In this document: positions 34,908 to 43,867 of the stretch, piece by piece
How the letters are laid out: each line of letters opens with the position of its first letter
Numbering within the stretch: the first letter of the stretch is position 1
Source of the DNA: Planctomycetia bacterium
Lineage (GTDB): Bacteria; Planctomycetota; Planctomycetia; Gemmatales; Gemmataceae
NCBI GenBank assembly: GCA_005772955.1
Contig: SXID01000029.1
Coordinates: 1-64,000, forward strand
Length of the DNA stretch: 64,000 nt
Direction: 5' to 3'
Position numbers and translations under genes: made by a program
Notes under the pieces: generated by a model
Databases searched by the model: none
The model's input: the letters and a program-made list of their open reading frames with translations, nothing else
Told to the model about the DNA's origin: nothing

Positions 34908-35750
34908 CTACTTCAGCACGCCGGCCGCGAGCATCGCGAAGATCGCCGCCGCGAGCACAAGCCGGTACACGACAAACACCGCCATACTGTACCGCTTCAG
35001 GAAGTTCAGCAGGCACGCGATCGCGAGGTAACCCACCACCGCCGACACCAGCAACCCGACCGCGAGTGACACGACTTGATCCGACGCGAACAGCGAAGCG
35101 CGCTCGTCGTACATCTCCTTCGCTCCGGCACCGAGAATCGCCGGCAGCGAGAGCAGGAACGAGAACCGCGCCGCGGCCGGACGCGCCAGCCCCGCGAACA
35201 GCCCAGCCGTGATCGTCGTACCCGACCGCGACCCGCCCGGCATCAGTGCAAGCGCCTGGAACAGGCCGATCCAGAGGGCATCGCGCCAACCGATCTCGGA
35301 TTCCTCACGCGGCAACAGTCCGCGTCGCGTGCGTCGTCGTGCCCACCACTCCGACCAAGCCATCAAGAGCGCGAACACGATCGCCACGACCGCGATCGAC
35401 GTGGGATTGAAGAAAGTCTCCTTCAACCACGTCTTGCAGAAGAAACCGATCAACACAACGGGTACGGTACCGAACACGATGAGCCAGCCAAGACGCGAGT
35501 CGCGCGTACTCGCGAACCGCCGCGCACGGATGTCCGCGACCAGACCTTTCCACATCCGCACGATGTCCGTTCGGAAGTACACGAATACCGCTGCAAGCGT
35601 GCCGAGTTGGATCACCACCGTGAACGCGTCTTCGGGCTTCTTGTGACCGAGCAACTGCCGCGCGACCAGAAGGTGTGCCGTGCTGCTGATCGGGAGAAAC
35701 TCGGTCAGTCCTTGAATTATCCCGAGTAACGCCGCTTCCCAGATGGGCAT
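34908..35750 (-). CDS. uppP: Undecaprenyl-diphosphatase UppP
   Basis: 280 residues with about eight hydrophobic helices. The BacA/UppP signatures are clear: GIIQGLTEFLPISSTAHL near the N-terminus and PGGSRSGTTITAGL in the middle, with the catalytic Glu, Ser and Arg in these segments. The enzyme recycles undecaprenyl pyrophosphate for cell envelope synthesis. The ATG at 35750 was chosen; the open frame beyond overlaps the divergent neighbour. First gene of the uppP-pxpA-pxpC unit, a combination without obvious metabolic logic. Confidence 0.93.
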   Translation of the reverse strand: MPIWEAALLGIIQGLTEFLPISSTAHLLVARQLLGHKKPEDAFTVVIQLGTLAAVFVYFRTDIVRMWKGLVADIRARRFASTRDSRLGWLIVFGTVPVVLIGFFCKTWLKETFFNPTSIAVVAIVFALLMAWSEWWARRRTRRGLLPREESEIGWRDALWIGLFQALALMPGGSRSGTTITAGLFAGLARPAAARFSFLLSLPAILGAGAKEMYDERASLFASDQVVSLAVGLLVSAVVGYLAIACLLNFLKRYSMAVFVVYRLVLAAAIFAMLAAGVLK

Positions 35751-35802
35751 TCCCTCTCTCCGGTCAGTAAGATGATTCGGACGCCCTTTCCCGGAACTTT
35801 CC

Positions 35803-36261
35803 ATGCGCGCCGCCCGTCTCATCGTTCTAGCGACCGCCGCGACCGCGGGCACGCTGCTCGCGTCCGGCAGTGCTCGCGCGCACGACATCAACGCAACCGT
35901 CAAAGTCGGTGCGGATGGAATCCGCGTGGAGGTGTTCTTTGAAGAAGTCGTGCCAGCCGAGTTCGCGACGGTGAGCGTGAGCGACGCGAACGGTTCCGAG
36001 GTCGTCGCGGGAACCACCGACGCGAACGGTGTGTGGACGTTCCCCGCACCCGCGCCGGGCGAGTACCTCCTCACCGCGAAGTGCATCGGACACGTCGCGA
36101 AGGTGAAGTTCTCGATCGCCGGCACTCCGCCCGTGCCAGAGGCGCCGCCCGTCTCCTACACGGGTTACCGGTTGAACAAGGCCGTTGGTCTGACCGTTGG
36201 CGTCGGCGGATTGCTCGGCGCGTCCGCATTGTTGTGGTTGTTCCGCCGCCGGCGCGAGTGA
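35803..36261 (+). CDS. Secreted membrane-anchored beta-sandwich protein
   Basis: 152 residues: signal peptide (LIVLATAATAGTLLASGSARA), a beta-rich domain with VRVEVFFEEVVPAEFATVSVSD and TDANGVWTFPAPAPGEY, typical of transthyretin-like or nickel-transport-like modules, then a C-terminal membrane helix (LTVGVGGLLGASALLWLF) followed by RRRRE. The domain resembles those that feed metals to transporters, but this is only a fold impression. It stands between uppP and the large kinase gene, with the latter starting 32 bp downstream. Confidence 0.65.
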   Translation: MRAARLIVLATAATAGTLLASGSARAHDINATVKVGADGIRVEVFFEEVVPAEFATVSVSDANGSEVVAGTTDANGVWTFPAPAPGEYLLTAKCIGHVAKVKFSIAGTPPVPEAPPVSYTGYRLNKAVGLTVGVGGLLGASALLWLFRRRRE

Positions 36262-36292
36262 AAATAGCGTAACCAGCTCCCGGAGCAGTTCC

Positions 36293-39200
36293 GTGCCGCC
36301 TGCCGACGACAGAACCCGCGCCGACCTGCCGGACAACACCATCTCCGGCCGCGACGACATCCCGCTGACGGACGGCGCCACGTCCGGCGCCGAATCGTTC
36401 CTTCGTCTCCTGAAGCGCGCCGCGCCGTCCGTGGCTCTCCCGTCTACGCCCGCACTATTCCCCACCATCCCCGATTACGAGATTGAGTGCGAACTCGGGC
36501 GCGGCGGTATGGGGGTCGTCTACAAGGCGCGCCACGTCCCGCTGAACCGCATCGTCGCGATCAAGATGATCCTGACCTCCGAACACGCGACAGCGAGCGA
36601 GATCGCGCGGTTTCGCGCTGAGGCCGAAGCGATCGCCGCAATCAAGCACGCGAACGTGGTGCAGGTATACGACCTTGGCCCGGAGGGGTGTACACGCCCG
36701 TACTTCGCGATGGAGTACGTCGCGGGCGGGAGCCTCGCCAAGTTTCTCAAGGCAAACGGTCGCCAGTCCCCAACAGCCGCAGCCGAACTGCTCGCGGCGG
36801 TCGCCGACGGCCTCCAGGCCGCACACGACGCGGGCATCGTTCACCGCGACATCAAGCCGGCCAACATTCTTCTCGCGAAGGACGAAGGACGAAGGACGAA
36901 GGATGAACAAACGAGCCAAGCCGTTTCTGGTTCTGATTCATCCTTCATCCTTTATCCTTCCTCCTTCGCGAGGCCGAAGGTGTCCGACTTCGGCCTCGCG
37001 AAGCGGCTCGCGTCGGACGTTACTCGCACGATGGCGCCGGCGGGAACCCCGGCGTACATGGCCCCGGAACAGGCCGGCGGGAAGTCGAAGTACGTCGGCC
37101 CCGGCGCGGACGTGTACTCGCTCGGCGCAGTGCTCTACGAATGTCTCACCGGCGCGCCGCCGTTCGAGGGAACTGACCAGTGGGAAGTCGTCGAGCAGGT
37201 GCTGACCACGCAGCCCGTGTCGCCACGCTCCGTCGTGCCCGCGGTGCCGCGCGATCTGGAGTTGATCTGCCTCACGTGTCTAGAGAAGGAGCCGCACCAC
37301 CGGTATCACAGCGCCGCGGCCCTGGCCGACGACCTGCGCCGGTTCCTCGCGGGAAAGCCGGTCAGCGTGCGGCCAATCGGCCCCGTCACACGCACCTCGC
37401 GGTGGGCGAAGCGGCGCCCGACCGCGGCCGCGCTGGTCGCGCTCGTCGCGGCCGTGTGCTTCGCGGTGCCGGCGGCGATCGTGTGGACCGTGGGCGAGAG
37501 CGAACAGCACGCGACCGAAACGGCCGCCGCGAAGGACCGAGAAGACGCGGCGCGTGAAGAGGAACGCCTGGCCCGAATCGCGGAGGAGCAACAGAGGCTG
37601 GCCCGAATCGAAGCCGACAAGGCCGCAGCCGCGGCGCTCCGGCTCGCCGACGTGCGAGACCTGTTCGCAATTCAGAACAAGCTTCACAGCCGCATCGCAG
37701 ACCGGCCGCTGTCGTGGACGTATGCAAACCGCGCGGACCTGCTGAAAGCGGTGATGCTCGCGGCCGGCGAACCAACCGCAGTGGGCGAACTTCGCTCGGC
37801 CGCGGCTGTCGCGTTCCTGTCTGCCGACCTGAAGCCGCTTCCCGTGGTCATGAAGGGGTTCACCGCGTCAGCCGCCGCGACCGACCCGAAAACCGGCCGA
37901 ATCGCGGTCGGCGAGTACCTGTTCCGGTTCTCCGGGCGCGTGCGACTGATCGACCCCGCGACCGGGGAATCCGTGCGCGAACTGGTTGCCCCCGCGGGTT
38001 GGGTGAACACGCAACCGGACAGCGTGCGCGCACTCGCGTTCAGCCCCGATGGCAAGTACCTGTTCGTCGGGTTGCGCAGTTCCACCGTACTCCGGTTCGA
38101 TCTTGACACGCCCGAGAACAAGCCCTCGAAGACGTGGAAAGCGTCCACGAGTCCGGTTGAACAACTCACCGTCAGTCCCGACGGAGCAACCGTGTACGGG
38201 TTGTGCCGCCCGGAGAAACCGGTGTTCGCGTGGGCTACCGACACCGGGAAGTTGGTCGCGAAACTCGAACCTTCGACGGAGGCGCCGTTCGGGTCGTTCG
38301 CGGTCCTCGCAACCGGCGACGTGATCGCGTGCGACACCCACCAGATTCGGCGCTGGACCCCGGACCACAATCTCGTGCAAACGGTCCCGAACTGTGGCGC
38401 GCGGCGGCTCGCGCCCACGGGCGCCGGCGCGCTGCTTGTCGGAGACGGCCGCAACCTCGACGTCTACGACCGCGACACGCTCGTTCCCCTCGATCGATTC
38501 GTGACCTCCGAGTTGCGCCGCGGTGTTCACGAGGAATACGTCAGAACCATCGTGGTCCACCCGTCGGGCGCGTTCGTAGCGACCTCGTCTGGCGACGTGG
38601 ATCGCACCGTGCGGGTTTGGGAACTCGCGTCTGGCCGTCTCGTCGGCACGGTCACAGCCACCGGAACCGGGCCGATCGCGCTCGCGTGGGCGGGCGACGG
38701 CCGATCGCTCTACGCCACGGCGAGCGATCACCTGGCGCGGTGGGTGTTCCGCGCGGCCGAGGCGCAGCGGTTCGCGTGCCAGAGCGGGTCGCCGGTCGAA
38801 GCCGCGTCGTTCATTTCGAGCGACCGGGTCGCGGCGCTCACCGACCCAATCGGGCCGCATCGCGAACTGCTCGTGGGCACGCCCGGCAACGCGGCAACCT
38901 CCGCTCACGTCCCCGAACGCGGTGGGAACGGGCGCCCCGGCGTCGCCGCTTCTCCCGGCGGCGCACTCGTGGTCAGTGCGGGTTCGCCGGGCCTCGTCGC
39001 GTGGGAACCAGGTGCGCCGGTGCCGCCTGCGGCGTTCACGACCAATATCACCCGGTGTCCGCGGTTCGGCCCGGACGGATGCACGCTGTGGGCGATCGTG
39101 TCCTCGTCTAATGTCGTCGCGTTCGACCCGGTCACGAAGAAGCCTCGCTCGACCTGGAGCAACGCGGTCGAGGGCGCGACACGCGGCCTCGCGAGCCTGG

Positions 39201-39700
39201 ACACGCTCGCGATCGGCCCGACCCTCGTGGTCGCGGGCGGGCGGAGCGGTTCGGTTCACCTGCTCGACGCGGCGACGGGTCAATTCGCCGCATCGTTCTC
39301 AACATTCGGCGACCCGGTGCTGTCGGTCACGCTCTCGCCGGACGAGTTGCTCGTTGTCGCGGGCACGCAAACCGGCAAGTTGCGGGTGATTCGGACGTGC
39401 GATCGCGAGGAATTGCCCGCGGTGATGGCGCACCCCGGCGGCGTGACGGCGGTCTCGGTGAGCCACGACGGGTCGCTGCTTGCAACCGGTGGCCAGGATC
39501 GCGTGGTGCGGCTGTGGAAACGAACTGGCGACCGGTTCGAGCCGGTACTCGCGGTGTCCGACCTGAGCGGTCCGGTGCGCGGACTCCAGTTCGGTGCCGA
39601 CGACCGGTTACTGGTGCTGATCGCGCACGAGCGTGCGGTTCGCGTGTGGGACGTGGACCGACTGAAGACGCAACTGGGTCGATTCAGGCTCGCATGGTAA
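36293..39700 (+). CDS. Ser/Thr protein kinase with WD40 beta-propeller and a peptide insert
   Basis: 1135 residues from a GTG with CGGAG upstream. The N-terminal Hanks-type kinase has the Gly loop GRGGMG (69-74), Lys91, HRD (184-186) and DFG (232-234). The HRD to DFG spacing is 48 residues, about 28 more than usual; the surplus, KDEGRRTKDEQ to LYPSSFA, is encoded by a palindromic repeat at 36876-36968. A membrane helix (AAALVALVAAVCFAVPAAI) follows near residue 385, then a long linker and WD40 repeats to the C-terminus, presumably outside the cytoplasm. Gemmata-type genomes carry dozens of kinase-WD40 fusions. Signal and targets are unknown. Confidence 0.9.
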   Translation: MPPADDRTRADLPDNTISGRDDIPLTDGATSGAESFLRLLKRAAPSVALPSTPALFPTIPDYEIECELGRGGMGVVYKARHVPLNRIVAIKMILTSEHATASEIARFRAEAEAIAAIKHANVVQVYDLGPEGCTRPYFAMEYVAGGSLAKFLKANGRQSPTAAAELLAAVADGLQAAHDAGIVHRDIKPANILLAKDEGRRTKDEQTSQAVSGSDSSFILYPSSFARPKVSDFGLAKRLASDVTRTMAPAGTPAYMAPEQAGGKSKYVGPGADVYSLGAVLYECLTGAPPFEGTDQWEVVEQVLTTQPVSPRSVVPAVPRDLELICLTCLEKEPHHRYHSAAALADDLRRFLAGKPVSVRPIGPVTRTSRWAKRRPTAAALVALVAAVCFAVPAAIVWTVGESEQHATETAAAKDREDAAREEERLARIAEEQQRLARIEADKAAAAALRLADVRDLFAIQNKLHSRIADRPLSWTYANRADLLKAVMLAAGEPTAVGELRSAAAVAFLSADLKPLPVVMKGFTASAAATDPKTGRIAVGEYLFRFSGRVRLIDPATGESVRELVAPAGWVNTQPDSVRALAFSPDGKYLFVGLRSSTVLRFDLDTPENKPSKTWKASTSPVEQLTVSPDGATVYGLCRPEKPVFAWATDTGKLVAKLEPSTEAPFGSFAVLATGDVIACDTHQIRRWTPDHNLVQTVPNCGARRLAPTGAGALLVGDGRNLDVYDRDTLVPLDRFVTSELRRGVHEEYVRTIVVHPSGAFVATSSGDVDRTVRVWELASGRLVGTVTATGTGPIALAWAGDGRSLYATASDHLARWVFRAAEAQRFACQSGSPVEAASFISSDRVAALTDPIGPHRELLVGTPGNAATSAHVPERGGNGRPGVAASPGGALVVSAGSPGLVAWEPGAPVPPAAFTTNITRCPRFGPDGCTLWAIVSSSNVVAFDPVTKKPRSTWSNAVEGATRGLASLDTLAIGPTLVVAGGRSGSVHLLDAATGQFAASFSTFGDPVLSVTLSPDELLVVAGTQTGKLRVIRTCDREELPAVMAHPGGVTAVSVSHDGSLLATGGQDRVVRLWKRTGDRFEPVLAVSDLSGPVRGLQFGADDRLLVLIAHERAVRVWDVDRLKTQLGRFRLAW
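36876..36968. repeat. Inverted repeat inside the kinase catalytic domain
   Basis: Left arm made of four CGAAGGA units (36876-36906) and right arm TTCATCCTTCATCCTTTATC onward (36938-36968), about complementary. The translation is open and sits between HRD and DFG, on the surface loop after the catalytic strand. Confidence 0.8.
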
Positions 39701-39730
39701 GGTGGATCGGGCCTTGAGGCGACAAGACGG

Positions 39731-39835
39731 TTGCAAAGTAGTAGGCACACTCCGTGTGCCGTCGCTGTGAGCGCGCAAATCGCCACGATTTCAACAGACC
39801 CAAGAACGGCACACGGCGTGTGCCTACTACTTTGC
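39731..39835. repeat. Inverted repeat with TAGTAGGCACAC arms
   Basis: Arms 39731-39762 and about 39804-39835 are complementary with few mismatches (TTGCAAAGTAGTAGGCACAC). It occupies the gap between the two kinase genes, 31 bases after the stop of the first. The family is also seen in other planctomycete intergenic regions. Confidence 0.85.
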
Positions 39836-39891
39836 AATCGTCCAATCGTCCTGGCGTTCGGCCGCAGGTCTTGTGAACAGGCGCCACCTCG

Positions 39892-39921
39892 CTTACACTC
39901 AACATCATACTTATCTATTAT
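39892..39921 (+). promoter_or_regulatory. Possible sigma-70-type promoter of the kinase-FGE gene
   Basis: CTTACA (39892-39897), an 18-base spacer and TATTAT (39916-39921) lie 36 bases before the ATG, which has a GGAGG ribosome-binding site. The stretch is AT-rich in an otherwise GC-rich region. Confidence 0.4.
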
Positions 39922-39957
39922 CGTCGGTAACTCCTCTCCCCGCCCGGAGGCGTCGCC

Positions 39958-42177
39958 ATGCCGCGACTTCAGGCTTTGTTGGAATGCATCGGACAGGCGT
40001 TGTGTGAAAAAGGCCGCAAGGCGCTTCAGGGTCAATGGGGTTTCGCAGACCTGTTGCCAGATATCGCACGGGCCACGTTCGACAACGCGCACAAGAAACT
40101 TCCCGGTGCCGACCTGCGCACGGCCATCGCTGACTGCGCTGCTGTCGATGCGAACGAGTACGAGCGGCGACTGGGCGAACTCATCACCGAACTCGCGACC
40201 TCGCACGCGGTCTCCAAGGTCGAACTCGCGGACTACCTCCGCGCACTGCCGGCCACCGTGCGGCAGAACCTGCGCCGCCCATCGGACCCGGATGGGCGCA
40301 CGCTCCCGGAGAAGTTCGCGATCAGCAAGCCAGAAGAGTTCGTGGCGTACTTGCCCCCGCGGATGCCGCGGTTCCGCCCTGGCGACAAACCCAACGGTCT
40401 CGACAACTGGATCCTCACCGAACTCCGCGGACTGGGCCAGAACTCCGAGGTGTGGCGCGGCGAAGACCCGGAACAACCAGATCGCTCGGCGGCAATCAAG
40501 TTCATTACCGACTCCGAATCACGCGGACGCTTGAAGCCTGGCACGGAGTTGTTCACCCGCGCGTTCGATCTCAATGATGTGGCCGGTGTCCTGCCGCTGC
40601 GTTCGGTGTACCTGGAAACGGACCCGCCGTGTCTCGAAACGCCGTTCGTCTCAGGTTACGATCTTGCCGGACTGATGTTCGACTGGAAATGGCGGTACGA
40701 CGGGGCCAAACCGGAAGCCGCTCTGAAACTGATCCGGCGGCTTGCGTCCATCGTCGCGAAGGCACAAGCAAAGGGCATGATCCACCGCGATCTCAAACCG
40801 AGCAACGTACTGCTCCACCCAACCGAGGGCGGCAAGTTCACCCTGTGGGTGAGCGATTTTGGCTGGGGGCAGATCGAGTGCCTGCGAGCACTCGAAATCG
40901 CGAAAAGCGCGCCGAAAGGCGAACAACGTCTGGCCCAGCGCGGCGCGGCGACGAGCCTCTATGCGTCCCCGCAGGTGGGCAAGAAAGAACCACCGGCGCC
41001 AACCGACGACGTCCATGCAATCGGTGTCATCTGGTACCAACTCCTGAAACGTGATCCCACGGCAGCCGCCCCGTTCGGCGCCGAGTGGATCGAGGAACTG
41101 CGCCCGGCCGGGTTCACCGACTCGCAGGCACGCATTCTGCAAGCGTGCCTTAGTACGCGCGCCGACAAGCGGCCCAAGAACGCTGCGGCTCTGGTCGAAA
41201 GCCTCGCGAGCGCGACCGTCGCGCCACCCGACCCCGCTGGCCCGGACGAGTCCAAACTGCCCTCGTGGAAGAACCCCAGTTCCATGATCCAGGCATCCGC
41301 GACGACAGCACGCGGGAGGGAGATGAATGCCGCTGCCGAGGCCGCTGCCGAGGCCGCTGCTGCCGCGGCCGGCGCCGCGGCAGCGTTGCTCGCCGCAGCG
41401 AGCGGCGGGCCGCTCACTGCCGGCGGTCCGAGTACGTCCAACACCGGCACTATCCGGCTCTTGCGGAACTCCATCGGCATGACATTCGCGCGCGTCCCCG
41501 CAGGCACGTTCCGTATGGGTGACGCCGCCTCCGGCCGACCCCACGAGGCACCAGTTCATGAGGTCAAGATCGCGCGGCCGTTCTACATGGCCGTGACACT
41601 GGTCACGCAGGCGCAGTACGACACGGTGAACGGTAAGAACCCCAGCAAGTTCAGCCGCGCCCGCAGTGGTGCCGATCACCCGGTCACACACGTCAGTTGG
41701 GAGCAGGCGATCCAGTTCTGCGACAAACTCGCGCAAGTGCCCGACGAACAAATTCACCGGCGTAGGTACCGGCTCCCGACCGAAGCGGAGTGGGAGTACG
41801 GGTGCCGGGCCGGAACCACAACCGACTTCTCGTGCGGTGACAAGATTACCGGCAAGGATGCGCTGTTTGCCGGGTCCGGCCACAAACTCGCCGGAAAGAG
41901 CACCTGCCCGGTCTCGCAGTTTCCTGCCAACCTGTTCGGCCTTCATGACATGCACGGGAACGTGCAGGAGTGGGTGAACGACTGGTTCGACGAATATTAC
42001 TACTTAGACAGCCCAACCGAAGACCCGCCCGGCCCGAAGCACGGCCAACTGCGAGCGGTCCGGAGCGGTGCCTGGAGTCAGCCCGTGATCGAGTGCCGCA
42101 GCGCCGCCCGACGCGGCCACGCCCCGGACTCGGCGTTCGAGACCATCGGCTTCCGCATAGTGATGGAAGTGGGGTAG
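39958..42177 (+). CDS. Protein kinase-like domain fused to a formylglycine-generating enzyme (FGE/sulfatase-modifying) domain
   Basis: 739 residues from an ATG with GGAGG upstream. A short N-terminal helical part precedes a Ser/Thr kinase-like domain with HRDLKPSNVLL (His276, Asp278) and DFG near residue 300, then an Ala-rich linker (about 460-490). The C-terminal part from about 500 is an FGE-sulfatase domain: NSIGMTFARVPAGTFRMG, LPTEAEWEYGCRAGTTT, NLFGLHDMHGNVQEWVND and a final GFRIVMEVG. Such FGE domains without the catalytic Cys pair are often lectin-like or ligand-binding rather than enzymes. Function unknown; the kinase Gly loop is weak, so activity is open. Confidence 0.82.
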   Translation: MPRLQALLECIGQALCEKGRKALQGQWGFADLLPDIARATFDNAHKKLPGADLRTAIADCAAVDANEYERRLGELITELATSHAVSKVELADYLRALPATVRQNLRRPSDPDGRTLPEKFAISKPEEFVAYLPPRMPRFRPGDKPNGLDNWILTELRGLGQNSEVWRGEDPEQPDRSAAIKFITDSESRGRLKPGTELFTRAFDLNDVAGVLPLRSVYLETDPPCLETPFVSGYDLAGLMFDWKWRYDGAKPEAALKLIRRLASIVAKAQAKGMIHRDLKPSNVLLHPTEGGKFTLWVSDFGWGQIECLRALEIAKSAPKGEQRLAQRGAATSLYASPQVGKKEPPAPTDDVHAIGVIWYQLLKRDPTAAAPFGAEWIEELRPAGFTDSQARILQACLSTRADKRPKNAAALVESLASATVAPPDPAGPDESKLPSWKNPSSMIQASATTARGREMNAAAEAAAEAAAAAAGAAAALLAAASGGPLTAGGPSTSNTGTIRLLRNSIGMTFARVPAGTFRMGDAASGRPHEAPVHEVKIARPFYMAVTLVTQAQYDTVNGKNPSKFSRARSGADHPVTHVSWEQAIQFCDKLAQVPDEQIHRRRYRLPTEAEWEYGCRAGTTTDFSCGDKITGKDALFAGSGHKLAGKSTCPVSQFPANLFGLHDMHGNVQEWVNDWFDEYYYLDSPTEDPPGPKHGQLRAVRSGAWSQPVIECRSAARRGHAPDSAFETIGFRIVMEVG

Positions 42178-42187
42178 GACGAAGAAC

Positions 42188-42315
42188 CTAACCCCCAACC
42201 CCTTTCCCTTCAGGGAAGGGGGAGCAAAACCACCTCTCGTTAACACTCGCGTGCAACCTGCAACCGACTCGTGCATTGCTCCCCCTTCCCTGAAGGGAAA
42301 GGGGTTGGGGGTTAG
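42188..42315. repeat. Inverted repeat, 39-bp arms, relative of the pxpC insert
   Basis: Arms 42188-42226 and 42277-42315 are almost perfect complements, with text CTAACCCCCAACCCCTTTCC. It shares CCCCAACCCCT and the CCCTTCAGGGAAGGGG core with the repeats inside pxpC and the membrane protein gene at 15605. It lies 11 bases after the stop of the kinase-FGE gene. Confidence 0.9.
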
Positions 42316-42396
42316 ATTGCCTTTCGCCTTGACCGCGCCTCCCCTTCCCCAGTATCACGCGTGATTCTGTCGTCCGTCCCTTCACGGAGACGCCAC

Positions 42397-43710
42397 ATGT
42401 GCCGCGCCGCCGCTACGCTGTTCGCCCTTGTTGCCATCGCGCCGTTCGCACGCGCGCAAGTCACACTCGCCGAAGCACCGACCGCAGGCGACTGCTCGCG
42501 GTATAGCGTCGAACTCGATCTCACCGGCAAGTTGATCGTCACGCAGGAAGGCGCGAAGGAGTCGATCCCGCTCGCAGCGAAGGCGCGGCACGTATTCGCG
42601 GAGCGCACGCTCGTTGCAACCGATGGGTTACCCGCGCGCTCCGCACGGTACTACGACATCGCCGCCGCATCTGCCGTGGTTGGCGGTGACAAGTCCGACC
42701 GCGCACTCCCTAACGACCGCCTCCTGATCGTCGCGCTGCGCAACTCGGACGGCACGTTCTGCTTCAGCCCAGCCGGGCCGCTCACGCGCGACGAACTCGA
42801 CCTCGTCACGGAACACTTCAACCCACAGTGCCTCGCGGGTCTGCTCCCAGGCAAGGCGGTGAACGTCGGCGATACGTGGACCGTGAGCCCCATCGCATCG
42901 CAGACCGCGTGCCAGTTCGATGGCCTCATCAAGAACGGGTTGACCGGGAAACTCACTGCCGCAGCCAACGGGCAAGCGACCTTCACCATCGAAGGAACGG
43001 CGGAGGGCATCGAACACGGCGCGAAGGTCACGCTTGCGATCACCGCAACCGGCACCTTCGACACCGCCGCGAAGCGCGTCACCGCGCTCACGTGGCAGCA
43101 GAAGGACGACCGCGAGCAAGGCCCGGTTGCGCCCGCGTCGCAGTTGGAGGCGACGGTGGTATTGAAGCGCGAGGCACTCGCACAACCGCCGAAGGAACTG
43201 AACGATGTCACGCTCGCGCCGGTGCCCAAGGGCGAGGTTCCCGCCACGATGACGCTCCTCCGCCACGCGGACCCGAAAGGCCGCTACGAATTCGTGTACG
43301 CACGCGACTGGCACGTCACCGGGCAAACCGAACAGCACCTCATTCTGCGCTTGCTCGACAAGGGCGAGTTCATCGCGCAGGCGACTGTGGTCGCGTGGAA
43401 GAAAGCCGACGCCGGCAAACACACGCCGGCCGACGAGTTCAAGAAGGCCGTGAACAACTCGGCGGGCTGGACCGTGTCTCGCGTGCTCGAAGACGCCGAG
43501 ACCGTGTCCCCCGGCGGGCGCTGGCTGTACCGCATCGTCGCGGAAGGAAAGATGGAGGACTTGCCCGCGGTGCAAAGTTTCAACCTCGTCGCCGGCCCCC
43601 TGGGCGATCAGGCGGCGGTCACGTTCGCAATGAAGACCGACAAGGTGAAGGCCGTCGGCACCCGCGACCGCGAGTTGGTGAACGCGGTGACGTTCCCTGC
43701 GAAGAAGTAA
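42397..43710 (+). CDS. Secreted hypothetical protein
   Basis: 437 residues with a signal peptide (AAATLFALVAIAPFARA). The ATG at 42397 follows GGAG. The mature protein is long and beta-rich, with GTFCFSPAGPLTRDELDLV, VTLAITATGTFDTAAKRV and RYEFVYARDWHVTGQTEQ. No catalytic motif or known domain is recognised. A lipid- or sugar-binding role is possible but not supported. Confidence 0.7.
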   Translation: MCRAAATLFALVAIAPFARAQVTLAEAPTAGDCSRYSVELDLTGKLIVTQEGAKESIPLAAKARHVFAERTLVATDGLPARSARYYDIAAASAVVGGDKSDRALPNDRLLIVALRNSDGTFCFSPAGPLTRDELDLVTEHFNPQCLAGLLPGKAVNVGDTWTVSPIASQTACQFDGLIKNGLTGKLTAAANGQATFTIEGTAEGIEHGAKVTLAITATGTFDTAAKRVTALTWQQKDDREQGPVAPASQLEATVVLKREALAQPPKELNDVTLAPVPKGEVPATMTLLRHADPKGRYEFVYARDWHVTGQTEQHLILRLLDKGEFIAQATVVAWKKADAGKHTPADEFKKAVNNSAGWTVSRVLEDAETVSPGGRWLYRIVAEGKMEDLPAVQSFNLVAGPLGDQAAVTFAMKTDKVKAVGTRDRELVNAVTFPAKK

Positions 43711-43712
43711 TT

Positions 43713-43773
43713 GGTGTTTCGTGTAGCCGCTCCCCTCCGCGGACTCCGGGTCGCGGCTACACGAAACACCAAA
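43713..43773. repeat. Inverted repeat after the secreted protein
   Basis: TTGGTGTTTCGTGTAGCCGC and its complement at 43754-43773 with a short spacer, two bases after the stop codon. Possible terminator. Confidence 0.75.
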
Positions 43774-43867
43774 CACGACTCACACACACGAGATACCCGA
43801 ACCGCAATCGGTTTGTTAATGTAATACATAGCGGCGCAAAACCGAACCGGGGCGGAACGGGGGAACC

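Noticed and set aside
37868-39283. 471-codon frame antisense to the kinase-WD40 gene
   Set aside because: Shadow frame of a GC-rich gene; no start site or domain.
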